From the NCBI RefSeq assembly GCF_025137375.1, contig NZ_CP073720.1:3310501-3374500 (forward strand): a stretch of 64,000 nt of DNA, given 5' to 3'. The notes beneath the pieces are model-generated. The model saw only the letters and a program-made list of their open reading frames with translations, was not told the origin of the DNA and did no database searches. Positions 33,855 through 42,429 of the stretch are shown one piece after another. How positions within the stretch are numbered: the stretch's first letter is position 1; every line of letters begins with the position of its first letter. The translations under genes and the position numbers were made by a program. Source of the stretch: Dactylosporangium fulvum (GTDB lineage: Bacteria; Actinomycetota; Actinomycetes; Mycobacteriales; Micromonosporaceae).

Positions 33855-34748
33855 TCAGGTTCTCGGGGCGCGGGGGAGGCCGGCGAGCTCCTCGGTCAGC
33901 TTGAGCAGGCCGGAATGGTCGAGGCCGCCGTCCCCGCGGGCCACCATCGCGGCCACGAGTTGGGCGACGACGGCGCCGAGCGGAGTGATGACGCCGGCGT
34001 CGCGTGCGGCGGCGGTCACGATCCCGAGGTCTTTGTGGTGCAGGGCGAGGCGGAACCCCGGCGTGTATTGGCGGCGCATCATCCCGGCCGCCTTGCGGCT
34101 CAGCACGGTGCTGCCGGCCAGCCCGCCGCCGAGGACCTCGATGGCGGCCGCGGCATCGACGCCGTGGGCGTCGAGGAAGACGATTGCCTCGGCGAGCAGC
34201 TGGATGTTGCCCGCGACGACGAGCTGGTTGGCGGCTTTGACGGTCTGCCCGGCTCCCGCCGGACCGACGTGCACGATCGTGTCTCCAAGGACCTCAAGTA
34301 CCGGACGGGCCGCGTCAACATCGGCCGCGGTTCCGCCGGCCATGATCGACAGGCTGCCCTCGATCGCGGCCGGCTCGCCACCGCTCACCGGTGCGTCGAG
34401 GGCACGGACGCCGGCCTCCGCGGCCGCGACCGAGATCGCCCGGGACACGTCGGGACGCACGGTGCTCATGTCGATGAACAAGAGGCCGGCCCTGGCATGC
34501 GCCAGCACTCCTCCGGGGCCGAGGACGACGTCCTCGACGTCGGGCGAGTCCGGCAGCATGGTGATGACGACGTCGGCATCGCGGACGACCTCCGCCACCG
34601 TGCCGGCGGCCCGCCCGCCCTTGTCGACCAGGGCATCCACGGCGGCGCGGCTGCGGTTGTGGCCGACCACGTCGAATCCGGCGCTGACGAGGTTGGCGGC
34701 CATCGGGCCGCCCATGATGCCGAGGCCGATGAACCCGACGGTGGTCAT
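33855..34748 (-). CDS. Tartronate semialdehyde reductase/3-hydroxyisobutyrate dehydrogenase-type reductase
   Basis: A 297-aa beta-hydroxyacid dehydrogenase: NAD(P) site GFIGLGIMGGPMAANL, substrate loop DAPVSGGEPAAIEGSLSIM, catalytic Lys in GAGQTVKAANQL. HNRSRAAV after beta-2 suggests NADP preference. The neighbouring hydroxypyruvate-isomerase gene makes tartronate semialdehyde/glycerate metabolism the best reading. Its ATG overlaps the Hyi-like stop (34745). Confidence 0.9.
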   Translation of the reverse strand: MTTVGFIGLGIMGGPMAANLVSAGFDVVGHNRSRAAVDALVDKGGRAAGTVAEVVRDADVVITMLPDSPDVEDVVLGPGGVLAHARAGLLFIDMSTVRPDVSRAISVAAAEAGVRALDAPVSGGEPAAIEGSLSIMAGGTAADVDAARPVLEVLGDTIVHVGPAGAGQTVKAANQLVVAGNIQLLAEAIVFLDAHGVDAAAAIEVLGGGLAGSTVLSRKAAGMMRRQYTPGFRLALHHKDLGIVTAAARDAGVITPLGAVVAQLVAAMVARGDGGLDHSGLLKLTEELAGLPRAPRT

Positions 34749-35551
34749 GCGGTGCTCCTGTCTGCGCGCGGCAGCCAACCGAAGGGGTCGTCCGTGGCAG
34801 GGACGTACTCCAGGCCCACGCGACCCGCGAAGCCCGCGCGGTACAGATCGTCGATCCACGTAGTGAGCGGCAGGGCACCGGTACCGGGTTCGCCGCGGCC
34901 GGGAGCGTCGGCGATCTGGACGTGACCGATGCGGTCGAGGTGTGTGGCGATTGCCTTGTCGACGTCGTCGCCGTTGACCGCGAGGTGGTACAGGTCCGCC
35001 AGCAGCGCGACTCGCGTGGCGCCGGCCGCGGCGGCGCGCAGCAGCACGTCGTGGGCGTCGGCGAGGGTGCGCAATGGATAGCGTTCGGCCCCGCTGATCG
35101 GCTCCAGCAGTACCCGCGCGCCCACCCGCGCCGCCGCGGCCGCGGCGAGTACGAGGTTCTCGACGGCCAGCGCATCCTGCTCACCCGCGGCCACGCCGTT
35201 GATCCGGTTGCCGTACAACGCGTTGAACCCCTCGACACCCAGGCGTGCGCCCAGCCCCACGGCGACGTCGATGTTGTCACGGAACTCGGCTGCGCGCCCT
35301 GTCCAGGACAGCAACCCGCGGTCGCCGCCGGCCATGTCCCCGGCGAAGAAGTTCAGTCCGGTCAGGGTCACGCCGGCATCGATGATCGCTGCCGCGAAGG
35401 CGTCCAGCTCGCGGTCACCCGGTGCGGCGTGGGTGAACGGCCACCAGAACTCGACGGCGTCGAACCCCGCCGCCTTCGCGGCTGCCGGCCGCGCCAGCAA
35501 CGGGAGGTCGGTGAACAGCAGCGAGCAGTTGACCGTGTACCGGGGCCTCAC
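34745..35551 (-). CDS. Hydroxypyruvate isomerase-like TIM-barrel protein
   Basis: A 268-aa xylose-isomerase-like barrel. YTVNCSLLFTDLPLLARPAA and FDAVEFWWPF match hydroxypyruvate isomerase starts; metal/catalytic Glu residues lie in LLEPISG and VGLEYVP. GTG start at 35551 with AGGGAG 7 nt upstream; the earlier ATG at 35587 falls in the stem-loop region. Interconverts hydroxypyruvate and tartronate semialdehyde in known relatives. Confidence 0.88.
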   Translation of the reverse strand: MRPRYTVNCSLLFTDLPLLARPAAAKAAGFDAVEFWWPFTHAAPGDRELDAFAAAIIDAGVTLTGLNFFAGDMAGGDRGLLSWTGRAAEFRDNIDVAVGLGARLGVEGFNALYGNRINGVAAGEQDALAVENLVLAAAAAARVGARVLLEPISGAERYPLRTLADAHDVLLRAAAAGATRVALLADLYHLAVNGDDVDKAIATHLDRIGHVQIADAPGRGEPGTGALPLTTWIDDLYRAGFAGRVGLEYVPATDDPFGWLPRADRSTA

Positions 35552-35577
35552 GCGTATTCTCCCTAACGCCCATGTCG

Positions 35578-35626
35578 GGCTGCGCACGATGCGGCCACTC
35601 GGGTGGTCATCGCATCGTGCGCAGCC
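35578..35626 (-). promoter_or_regulatory. Intercistronic stem-loop between SDR and Hyi-like genes
   Basis: A perfect 16-bp stem (arms 35578-35593 and 35611-35626, core GCGCACGATGCG) with a 17-nt loop that itself holds CCAC/GTGG. It lies in the 114 bp between the two genes of the minus-strand operon. No T-run, so it is more likely a processing or stability element, or a partial attenuator. Confidence 0.75.
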
Positions 35627-35665
35627 GGGTTGCTCCTGGTCCGAGGGGGCGAAGCCCGTCGGGGC

Positions 35666-36478
35666 TCAGGACACGCCGCTCACTCGCCCGCCGTCGACGA
35701 AGATCGTCGTGCCGGTGGTGTAGCTGCTGGCGGGTGACGCCAGGAGCAGGGCGGCGCCAACCGCCTCCGAGGAGCGGCCCACACGTCCCAGCGGAATGCC
35801 CTTCATGCTGGGGGCCCAGATGTCCCGCATCTCACCGGTGGGCGAGAGGCTGCCGGGACAGATCATGTTGGCACGGACCTCCGGGCCGCACTCCTTCGCC
35901 AGCTGACGGGTCATCATCGTCAGTCCGGCCTTGGTCGCGGCGTACGCGATCGACCCGATGTTCGGTTTGGGCCTGAACGCCGCCACCGCGGTGGTGTTGA
36001 TGATCGACCCGTACCCCTTCGCCTTCATGTCCGGCACCACGCGCTGTGCGAGCAGGTAGGCCGCAAGGAGGTTCACTTCGAACTGGGACTGCCAGTCCTG
36101 CACAGTGAGCGACAAGGGATCGGTCTGGAGTCCCTCGAGACTCTGCCCCGCGTGCGAGGCCGCGTTGTGGAAGAGGATCTGCACGGGTCCGAGCCGACTC
36201 CGAGCGGCCCCGACGAGCCGGTCGATGTCCTCTGGCCGGCTCATGTCCGCCACAACGCCGACCGCGGTGCCCCCGTCGTCCTCGATGGCCTTCACGGCCG
36301 CGTCCACCTTCTCCTGGCTGCGCGCGCACAACGCCACGGCCGCTCCCGCAGCGGCAAAAGCGCGCGCGATGCTGAAACCGAGTCCTGGACCAGCTCCGGT
36401 CACCAGAGCCGTCATGCCGTCCAGCCTGAACTGGTCGAAAACAGTGTCCCGGTAGTTGCGCTCCTGGGTCGAACGCAT
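35666..36478 (-). CDS. Short-chain dehydrogenase/reductase
   Basis: A 270-aa SDR: GAGPGLGFSIARAF cofactor loop, NAAS in FHNAASHAG, YAATK with catalytic Tyr and Lys. The usual catalytic Ser region reads INTTAVAAF, so Thr replaces Ser. Start ATG 36478 with GGAGG 7 nt upstream. Second gene of the operon headed by the binding protein at 36564-37643. Confidence 0.92.
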   Translation of the reverse strand: MRSTQERNYRDTVFDQFRLDGMTALVTGAGPGLGFSIARAFAAAGAAVALCARSQEKVDAAVKAIEDDGGTAVGVVADMSRPEDIDRLVGAARSRLGPVQILFHNAASHAGQSLEGLQTDPLSLTVQDWQSQFEVNLLAAYLLAQRVVPDMKAKGYGSIINTTAVAAFRPKPNIGSIAYAATKAGLTMMTRQLAKECGPEVRANMICPGSLSPTGEMRDIWAPSMKGIPLGRVGRSSEAVGAALLLASPASSYTTGTTIFVDGGRVSGVS

Positions 36479-36531
36479 GTGACATCCTCCGATCACAACA
36501 GGCCGACGACGGCTCGTTGCCGACTATTTCT

Positions 36532-36564
36532 GATGGTTGATCCTGGCGCAGGCGCCGGACCATC
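36532..36564 (-). promoter_or_regulatory. Imperfect stem-loop after binding-protein gene 2
   Basis: Outer arms GATGGT (36532-36537) and ACCATC (36559-36564) enclose CTGGCGC-AG-GCGCCGG with one non-Watson-Crick pair. It starts at the stop codon of the lipoprotein gene, a position where hairpins protect binding-protein mRNA. Confidence 0.5.
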
Positions 36565-37643
36565 TAATTGGTTGGGCGCTGGATGCCCAGGCTCTTGTAT
36601 GCCTCGTCGACGTAGGTCGGGTCGAAGTAATCGCTGGGCAAAGTCTTGGGATCTAGATCGCCGAGACCGAGGGTGCCCTTGATCTGCGAGTCGGAGAAAC
36701 CGCCGTCCGAGGCGAAAGACGGCCGCAGGTACGGCCACTGCTCGGTGAAGCTTTCCTGGCGGTTGACGTCTTTGAATTCCTTTGGCATGAGGGCATAAAC
36801 AGCAGCCGCGTCGTCGCCCGCGCCCTGGACCAACGACAGTCCCTTGATGAGGCCCGTCACGAGGTCCTGCGCTAGGTTCGGATACTTTTTGATGAAGTCG
36901 CCGGGGTAGATCATGCCGACACCCAGGCTATCGCCGACGAGCTTGCCGCCGGTCTGCGGATCGTTCAGGTTTGACACCATGTAGGCGGCCCCCTGGTTGA
37001 TCGCGGACACGGCTACGGAGATGTCCGCGACGGCGAAGTCGACTCGGCCCTGCCCCAGGGACGGGGCGAACGCGCCGCCGGAGCCGAGTGCGACCGGGTT
37101 CACGTCGTCCCACGAAAGCCCGGCGGACTCGAGGACCTTTTTGGCGACTGCCTGTGTGAATCCAGGCCCGTAGAAGCCTAGCGACTTACCCTTGAACGCC
37201 TTGATGTCGGTGCCGTACGTCTTCTCATGCTTTTTTGCGCCAATAAGCATCAGGCCGGAACCCACATAAGTGGCGGCGACGTACTTGACGTCCTTGCCGG
37301 ATGCGGCCGCTGTCAGCCCGTTCGTCGGGCTGATGACGCAGAGCTGAAGACTCCCTCCGAGCATGCCGTAAAGCGCATCCGCACCCTTGCTGAACTCCTC
37401 GTACCGAATGGTGGTGCCGTACTTCTTTTCGATTTTCGAGAACTCTTCGTGGGCAGCCCACAGGCTCGCGTAGTTTGCCAGGTACTTGCCGCCGACGCCG
37501 ATCACAACCTTGCTTGGGGCATCGGTTGTGGCCCGTGCCGGTTCCTTGTCACTCGCGCATCCACTGATGAGCAGTGCAGCGACAAGAGTTGCCATAGTCG
37601 CTGCTGCATTCCGCGCACTGTTGAATCGACTGAATCGACGCAT
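36564..37643 (-). CDS. ABC importer substrate-binding lipoprotein 2 (orphan)
   Basis: A 359-aa NMT1/SsuA-like lipoprotein (lipobox LISGC, Cys29) paralogous to the one at 28508: GKYLANYASLWAA, GMLGGSLQLCVISPTNGLTAA, YGPGFTQAVAKKVL, GQGRVDFAVADISVAV. No ATPase or permease accompanies it, so it probably shares the importer at 29609-32005. I chose ATG 37643 (GAGG 6 nt upstream) over ATG 37655. GC content looks lower than its paralog. Confidence 0.9.
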   Translation of the reverse strand: MRRFSRFNSARNAAATMATLVAALLISGCASDKEPARATTDAPSKVVIGVGGKYLANYASLWAAHEEFSKIEKKYGTTIRYEEFSKGADALYGMLGGSLQLCVISPTNGLTAAASGKDVKYVAATYVGSGLMLIGAKKHEKTYGTDIKAFKGKSLGFYGPGFTQAVAKKVLESAGLSWDDVNPVALGSGGAFAPSLGQGRVDFAVADISVAVSAINQGAAYMVSNLNDPQTGGKLVGDSLGVGMIYPGDFIKKYPNLAQDLVTGLIKGLSLVQGAGDDAAAVYALMPKEFKDVNRQESFTEQWPYLRPSFASDGGFSDSQIKGTLGLGDLDPKTLPSDYFDPTYVDEAYKSLGIQRPTN

Positions 37644-37697
37644 GTCCAGCCTCATTCTGATAGTTACCCGAACACCTGCGACCAGATGTAGTTAGGG

Positions 37698-37727
37698 ACC
37701 GTATACGGTAGCCCGTATTCAAGTCAA
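37698..37727 (-). promoter_or_regulatory. Promoter with overlapping operators 7 and 8
   Basis: Minus-strand promoter TTGACT (37727-37722), 18 nt, TACGGT (37703-37698). Two operators share a half-site: GTATAC-G-GTAGCC (37701-37713) and GTAGCC-C-GTATTC (37708-37720). They fill the spacer between -35 and -10. TTAACGAG is also directly repeated upstream (37734-37741, 37745-37752). Confidence 0.7.
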
Positions 37728-37908
37728 GAGAAATTAACGAGAAGTTAACGAGTCTGTCACCATGCGTGCATGATTGCCTTGACAATGCGTCGCCCAGAGC
37801 CCAGCGTTGTTTGCTTGAGCAGGGTTGGGAAGGCTCGATCATGAATGCGCCGATGGCGCAATCGCCGACGGCTCGAGCCTCCGGAATGGCAACGACGAGC
37901 AATGCCCG

Positions 37909-38538
37909 TCAGAGTCCAGCGGCGACCAAGGAGAAGAACTCTTGTCGGGTCCGGGCGTCAGTGCGTGCCATGCCCAGCAGCGCCGAAGTCACCGTATTCG
38001 TACCGGCCGCCTGCACCCCGCGCAACGTCATGCACATGTGTTCCGCCTCCAGCACCACCCCGACGCCCTTCGGCTTCAATCGCCCGTCGAGCCAGGTCGC
38101 GATCTGCATCGTCAAACGCTCCTGTACCTGGGGACGGCAGGCGAACAACTCCACCACCCGTGCCAGCTTGGACAGCCCGAGAATGCGGTCGCCGGGCATG
38201 TAGCCGACGTGTGCGACACCAACGAACGGCAGCAAGTGATGCTCACAGAGCGACCGGAACGGGATCCGGCGAGCGATCACGAACTCGTCATAGCCCTCGT
38301 CGTTGGGGAACGTGGTGAGGTCGAACTCGCGCGGGGTCAGGAGCTCGGCGTAGCCCTTGGCCATCCGACCTGGTGTCTCGGCCAGCACATCATCCGCGAG
38401 GTCGAGGCCGAGCGCGATAAGCAGGTCGCGTGCCGCCTCAGTCGCCTTGGCCAGGTCCGGCTCCGGGGTCCCGCGCAGGACCCGCAGCCGGGCGCCGCCA
38501 CATTCCGGGTCGTCAGCCACCGCCTTCCGCGTTGTCAC
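37909..38538 (-). CDS. folE: GTP cyclohydrolase I
   Basis: A 209-aa enzyme converting GTP to dihydroneopterin triphosphate, first step of folate/tetrahydropterin synthesis. Zn ligands are visible in SLCEHHLLPF (Cys, His) and AEHMCMTLRG (Cys); VGYMPGDRILGLSKLAR is the family core. It starts with a GTG whose TGA overlap couples it to the recombinase fragment upstream. A folE within a catabolic island suggests either a pterin need or a passenger gene. Confidence 0.95.
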   Translation of the reverse strand: MTTRKAVADDPECGGARLRVLRGTPEPDLAKATEAARDLLIALGLDLADDVLAETPGRMAKGYAELLTPREFDLTTFPNDEGYDEFVIARRIPFRSLCEHHLLPFVGVAHVGYMPGDRILGLSKLARVVELFACRPQVQERLTMQIATWLDGRLKPKGVGVVLEAEHMCMTLRGVQAAGTNTVTSALLGMARTDARTRQEFFSLVAAGL

Positions 38539-38738
38539 GGCCGGATCCGGAAAGCCTGGGTGTCCGAGCCGTTGGTCGGCCTAGCCAGATACCGCGCGAC
38601 GTGAGCCGCGGCGACCAGGTACTTGTATCGGGTCGTCTCGGGGTAGTCGCGCGAACGCATGGACCTGTCCCAGTCGGTCAAAAGGCCTGCCCAATCCGGC
38701 GGCAGCCCGGCGATCATTTCTCCCAGATCGTGGTCCAT
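38535..38738 (-). pseudogene. Tyrosine recombinase N-terminal (SAM-like) fragment
   Basis: A 67-residue frame (MDHDLGEMIAGLPPDWAGLL, then DWDRSMRSRDYPETTRYKYLVAAAHVA) matches the core-binding domain at the start of phage-type integrases. The catalytic domain is absent, the frame running instead into the folE start. It has a good ribosome-binding site (GGGAGG), so it may now serve only to couple folE translation. A remnant of the element that moved here. Confidence 0.7.
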
Positions 38739-38921
38739 GTGGTTGCCTCCCTCCCACGACGGGGTCTGTGAATACCTCACGCCGATCAGGTGCGATTCCT
38801 CGGCGCGACTGCAGGCCGGCGTTGTCCGGATGCATCCGACAGGGGCGATGGCCTCGAACTGCTGACATGGTTCGGTGCCCGACCGAAGCACCCGCGCAGT
38901 AACTGCGGACGTGATCGAACG

Positions 38922-39419
38922 CTAATGCGAGGGGCGCCAGGACACCGCCAGCAGGCCCGCCGCTCCCACGAGACCCGCGATGACCCCGACTGCGAACGAA
39001 CCCCAGCCGACGGGCCAGAAGATGCCCACCGCGTGGTCGATGGAGATGCGTCCGGCGCCGGTGCCGGCGAGCGCGATCCCGGCGAGGGCCAGCGTCATGA
39101 CATACTCATAGCCCTCGCCGGGGCGGAAGATGAAGAAGCCGTTCTTCCGATGGTTCGTGATCCAGGCGACGACCATCACGCCGATCACAGCCCCAGCGGC
39201 CAGCGGGGTGAGCGCTCCCAGCACGAGCAGAGCGCCCGCACCCAGCTCGGTCACGCTTGCCACCCACGCGTGAAACAGACCGGGCCGCATGCCCAGACTC
39301 TCAAACCAGCGTGCCGTGCCTTCGATTTTGCCGCCACCGAAGATGTGGTTGTACCCGTGAGCGATCATTACGGCCCCGAGACCCGCCCGCAGCACCAGGA
39401 GACCGACATCCTGAGTCAC
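38922..39419 (-). CDS. DoxX-family membrane protein
   Basis: A 165-aa protein with four membrane segments. DoxX start motif LLVLRAGLGAVMIAHGYNHIF and FESLGM are clear. DoxX proteins are linked to redox or thiol stress complexes; the role here is unknown. GTG start with GGGAG 5 nt upstream. Downstream of the amidohydrolase in one transcript. Confidence 0.88.
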   Translation of the reverse strand: MTQDVGLLVLRAGLGAVMIAHGYNHIFGGGKIEGTARWFESLGMRPGLFHAWVASVTELGAGALLVLGALTPLAAGAVIGVMVVAWITNHRKNGFFIFRPGEGYEYVMTLALAGIALAGTGAGRISIDHAVGIFWPVGWGSFAVGVIAGLVGAAGLLAVSWRPSH

Positions 39420-39458
39420 GCTATCTCCCTTTCGCGAAGGTCGATCCCGATTTGAGCT

Positions 39459-39495
39459 GCGATTTGCGCGGGCCGCCCGGGCGCGCGCAAATCGC
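39459..39495 (-). promoter_or_regulatory. Intercistronic stem-loop
   Basis: Perfect 12-bp stem GCGATTTGCGCG (39459-39470) and CGCGCAAATCGC (39484-39495), 13-nt loop, between the amidohydrolase stop and the DoxX start. No T-run on the minus strand. Confidence 0.7.
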
Positions 39496-39501
39496 GGCAC
39501 T

Positions 39502-40686
39502 CTAGCTCCTACTCGGTGCGACGGGGGGAAGGTCGATACCGAACATCTGCGCTGCGGTGTCCTGGAGCATCTTCGTGAGGATGGGCTCCGGCACATCCGC
39601 CAAATTGCTCTTGATCGTGTCGCGCGGCCCCTTCACATAGGGAAGGTGGTCGCCGGGCGTGAGGCTCGTCGGGTGCGGAAAGTCGGAGGAGAACATGAAG
39701 TTGTCGGGGTACAGATCAGCGATCCGACCGATGTTCTTCTCGAACCAGAAGGTCGCGAAAATCTGCCGCTTGAAGTACTCGGACGGAAGCAGCATGTCCG
39801 GGAACTTGTCGAACGTGTTGCGATTGAGGAACTGCCAGTCGAGCATGTCCATGAGATATGGAACGAATCCCACGCCACTCTCGACCGAGATGAACTTGAG
39901 CGTCGGGTAACGGTCGCAGATCCTACCCATGATCAGTTCAACGATGCAGCGCATGTTGCCGGCGAAGTTCATGGCCGAGAATGCGAGAGCATCGAGATCG
40001 GGCAGGCTGTTGAAGCCGGTGTCCTCGAGCTTGACCGAGTTGAAGCCGATGTGGAAGTTGACCGGGATCCCCATCTCCTCGGCCGTCTTCAGCAGCGGCT
40101 CCCAGTGCGAATCACGCAACCGCGGAAGGCCGATCTGTTCGTACTGCCAGCCAAGGTTCAGGCCGCGATGACCGAGGTCGTAACAGCGCTCAAGCTCCTT
40201 GACGCTCGCCTTCAGGTCCCACCACGGCACGTTCGTGAGGGGGATCAACCGCTGCTGGTCAACGCTGCAAAAATCGGTCATGAAGTCGTTGAACGCCTGC
40301 ACGCAGAGCAGCGACAACTCAGGGTCCATTTTCATGAACTCAGCGACGTCGAACCCAAGAATATTCGGGAAAATGACCTGAGCGTAAACGCCCTGCCGGT
40401 CCATCCAGCGGAGCCGAGCCTCCGCCTGGGAGGCCGCGTCTTGCGTTTCCTGGTCGAAATCCCTTGCGTAGAGCTCATCGTGGACCGAACAAATAAGGTT
40501 GTCACCGGTTGCCCAGATCAGCTTGCCACTCTTGTCTTCCACAATCTTCGGTGCGAGATGCTGCCATTTCGCGGGGAGTCGCTTCGTCCAAATGTCAGCC
40601 GGCTCGCCCACATGTGAATCGACATCGATCAGCCGGATGCGGTCGAGCGTGTCCGTCGACTTGACAGGCTCAGCAACTGCGGTCAT
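39502..40686 (-). CDS. Amidohydrolase-2 family protein (ACMSD-like)
   Basis: A 394-aa TIM-barrel metal-dependent hydrolase or decarboxylase. Marks: LIDVDSHVGEPADIW (the DxDxHxxEP form of the N-terminal metal site), PVNFHIGFNS, FISVESGVGFVPYLMD and SSDFPHPTS with the metal Asp. ACMSD-type relatives decarboxylate aromatic or muconate semialdehyde acids; others hydrolyse C-C or C-N bonds. The ATG at 40686 has GGAG upstream. First gene of a minus operon to folE and next to the palindrome at 40745. Confidence 0.9.
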   Translation of the reverse strand: MTAVAEPVKSTDTLDRIRLIDVDSHVGEPADIWTKRLPAKWQHLAPKIVEDKSGKLIWATGDNLICSVHDELYARDFDQETQDAASQAEARLRWMDRQGVYAQVIFPNILGFDVAEFMKMDPELSLLCVQAFNDFMTDFCSVDQQRLIPLTNVPWWDLKASVKELERCYDLGHRGLNLGWQYEQIGLPRLRDSHWEPLLKTAEEMGIPVNFHIGFNSVKLEDTGFNSLPDLDALAFSAMNFAGNMRCIVELIMGRICDRYPTLKFISVESGVGFVPYLMDMLDWQFLNRNTFDKFPDMLLPSEYFKRQIFATFWFEKNIGRIADLYPDNFMFSSDFPHPTSLTPGDHLPYVKGPRDTIKSNLADVPEPILTKMLQDTAAQMFGIDLPPVAPSRS

Positions 40687-40744
40687 GGGCTGCTTCTCCT
40701 CTCTGAGTGGCGATTCCGCCGCCATCGACACGCAGCCTAAAGTT

Positions 40745-40778
40745 CACCCGGTCTTACTGTCAACCGTAAGACCGGGTG
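40745..40778. promoter_or_regulatory. 13-bp inverted repeat, probable operator of the amidohydrolase operon
   Basis: CACCCGGTCTTAC (40745-40757) and GTAAGACCGGGTG (40766-40778), perfect arms, 8-nt spacer, 60 bp upstream of the amidohydrolase start. It differs from the island operator. The GntR/UTRA regulator at 41294 is the nearest candidate. Confidence 0.65.
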
Positions 40779-41293
40779 ACAGATGGTGCCCACGTTGATG
40801 GCCTCTGCGGCTGGCGCGTCATGGCCGGTCACCGCCTCCCCGCGTAGCCCTGGGGCGCCTGCACCGGGCCGGTCGGTGCCGCTCGCTCGTGACCCACGGC
40901 AGCGCGCCCAGCTGCCAACTTGCGACCACGGCGCCTGCGTGGACGACGACACGACGGACCCCACACCTTGGGCGCCCGAACCGCAGGGGAACTCCAGAAC
41001 GCGGCTCGGCTGCCGCCTGTGATGGTGGTGCCGCTGCCACGTCATCGGGCCCGCGGCCACCACCGCACCCGGCTACGCCGCAGCCTTCAAACCGCACGAA
41101 CGCAGCAAAGTCTCGAAGCGCAGCTGCCGTACTGGTGCACGTCGAGGTGCGCCATCACGCCGGATGGGGTCAGCTGAAGCCGGATATCGAACAAGGCGAC
41201 ACCCGGGTATGCTCGACGGTCGCCTCAAGCGTTAGCATGAGTCGAACAATGAGCCGTTGGGGTTGCCAACTATCTCGCCAGAAGGGCCGATTA
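40779..41293. other. Intergenic stretch without supportable gene
   Basis: About 515 bp between the divergent amidohydrolase and GntR/UTRA genes. Frames are open here but have no recognisable family, and their codon use looks non-coding. Likely remodelled DNA beside a former mobile element. Confidence 0.5.
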
Positions 41294-42067
41294 ATGCCGC
41301 ACAAACCTCTTCCCGCACCGCTGTACATGCGGATATACGGCCTCATTTTCCAGCGCATTCAGCAAGGCGAGTATCCACCTGGCTCCACGCTGAACACCGA
41401 GGACCAGTTCGCCGCGGAGTTCAACGTCAGTAAGGCCACCGTGCGTCAGGCCGTCGGAGAACTCGTCGAACGCGGCATCGTCATCCGCCGCCAGGGAAAA
41501 GGGACTTACGTCCGCGAGGATCTTGAAATCCGGCCGCCGCATCAAATCATCGGATCGCTCGCCGACCTCATCCTGGGCACCCGTAGCATGTCGGTCGCCA
41601 ACCAGGAGATTGAAGAGCGAACTTTCCCGGTAGACATCCAGTCAATCCTGGGCATTAGTGGCGTCCCGGGAACCACGATTCGCCATCTGCGGCTCATTGA
41701 TAACACGCCATTCGCGTTTACAGCTGAATATCTGGCACCGGTCGTCAGCGAATACATCAAAGCCTCAGAGTTGCGGGCGGGAGGCCATGCAACCTTGCTG
41801 AACGACCGCGGACTCCGGATTCTGGGAGCAAGTCAGTCGATGTCTGCGGAGTTGGCCGACCCGGAGGTCGCACTACATCTCAACATCGATTTCGGTGCTC
41901 CCGTGCTGTTCGCGGAACGTGTCGTACACAGCGATCGGGGCCCGGTAGAGGTCTCGCACACCTGGTATCGGGGAGACCTTTACAAGTGGCACGCCGACCT
42001 TGAATTCAGTTGGAGCGGCACGGGCGTGACCGTATCCACGAGGGCCGCGGCAACCAGTCCCCGTTAG
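41294..42067 (+). CDS. GntR-family regulator with UTRA domain
   Basis: A 257-aa HutC-type regulator: winged helix (IFQRIQQGEYPPGSTLNTED, AAEFNVSKATVRQAVGELV, RRQGKGTYV) and a UTRA ligand domain (TTIRHLRLIDNTPFAFTAEY). It starts at ATG 41294 with AAGGG upstream. It is divergent from the amidohydrolase-DoxX-folE operon and may control it. GC content is lower than in the surrounding catabolic genes. Confidence 0.92.
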   Translation: MPHKPLPAPLYMRIYGLIFQRIQQGEYPPGSTLNTEDQFAAEFNVSKATVRQAVGELVERGIVIRRQGKGTYVREDLEIRPPHQIIGSLADLILGTRSMSVANQEIEERTFPVDIQSILGISGVPGTTIRHLRLIDNTPFAFTAEYLAPVVSEYIKASELRAGGHATLLNDRGLRILGASQSMSAELADPEVALHLNIDFGAPVLFAERVVHSDRGPVEVSHTWYRGDLYKWHADLEFSWSGTGVTVSTRAAATSPR

Positions 42068-42129
42068 TTCCGGCAGCCGCACTTCGAGACTTTGTCACGT
42101 TCGTGCGGGTTGGAGGCTGCGCGGCGTGG

Positions 42130-42429
42130 CCGGGTGCGGTGGCGGTGGCCTACCAGGTCCGCGACCAGGACGTCGACATCGATGCCGGCACGCCCATGCT
42201 GCGTCGTGGTGTGGCCGAGGCGTGGCGGATCAGCGTCGAGGACCCGGACATGCGCCACGGCCGCAGGTCACGCTCGAGGCTGTTCGACGGGTACAAGCGG
42301 GACGTGCTACGCGATCTCGACACCGGCCTCGTCGCGGCGGTCGGGATCACCGACGACATCGCCGCCGACCTCACCGACCGGCCGGACCTGCGTGCCCTGG
42401 CCATGGTGGTGCTGGCCTGTCTGTCCTAA
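42130..42429 (+). pseudogene. IS1182-like DDE transposase fragment
   Basis: The frame contains QDVDIDAGTPMLRRGV and ISVEDPDMRHGRRSRSRLF, then DGYKRDVLRDLDTGLVAAVG, which is the middle of IS1182/IS5-superfamily transposases. N- and C-terminal parts are missing. It marks an old insertion between the GntR/UTRA gene and the cupin gene. Confidence 0.8.
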
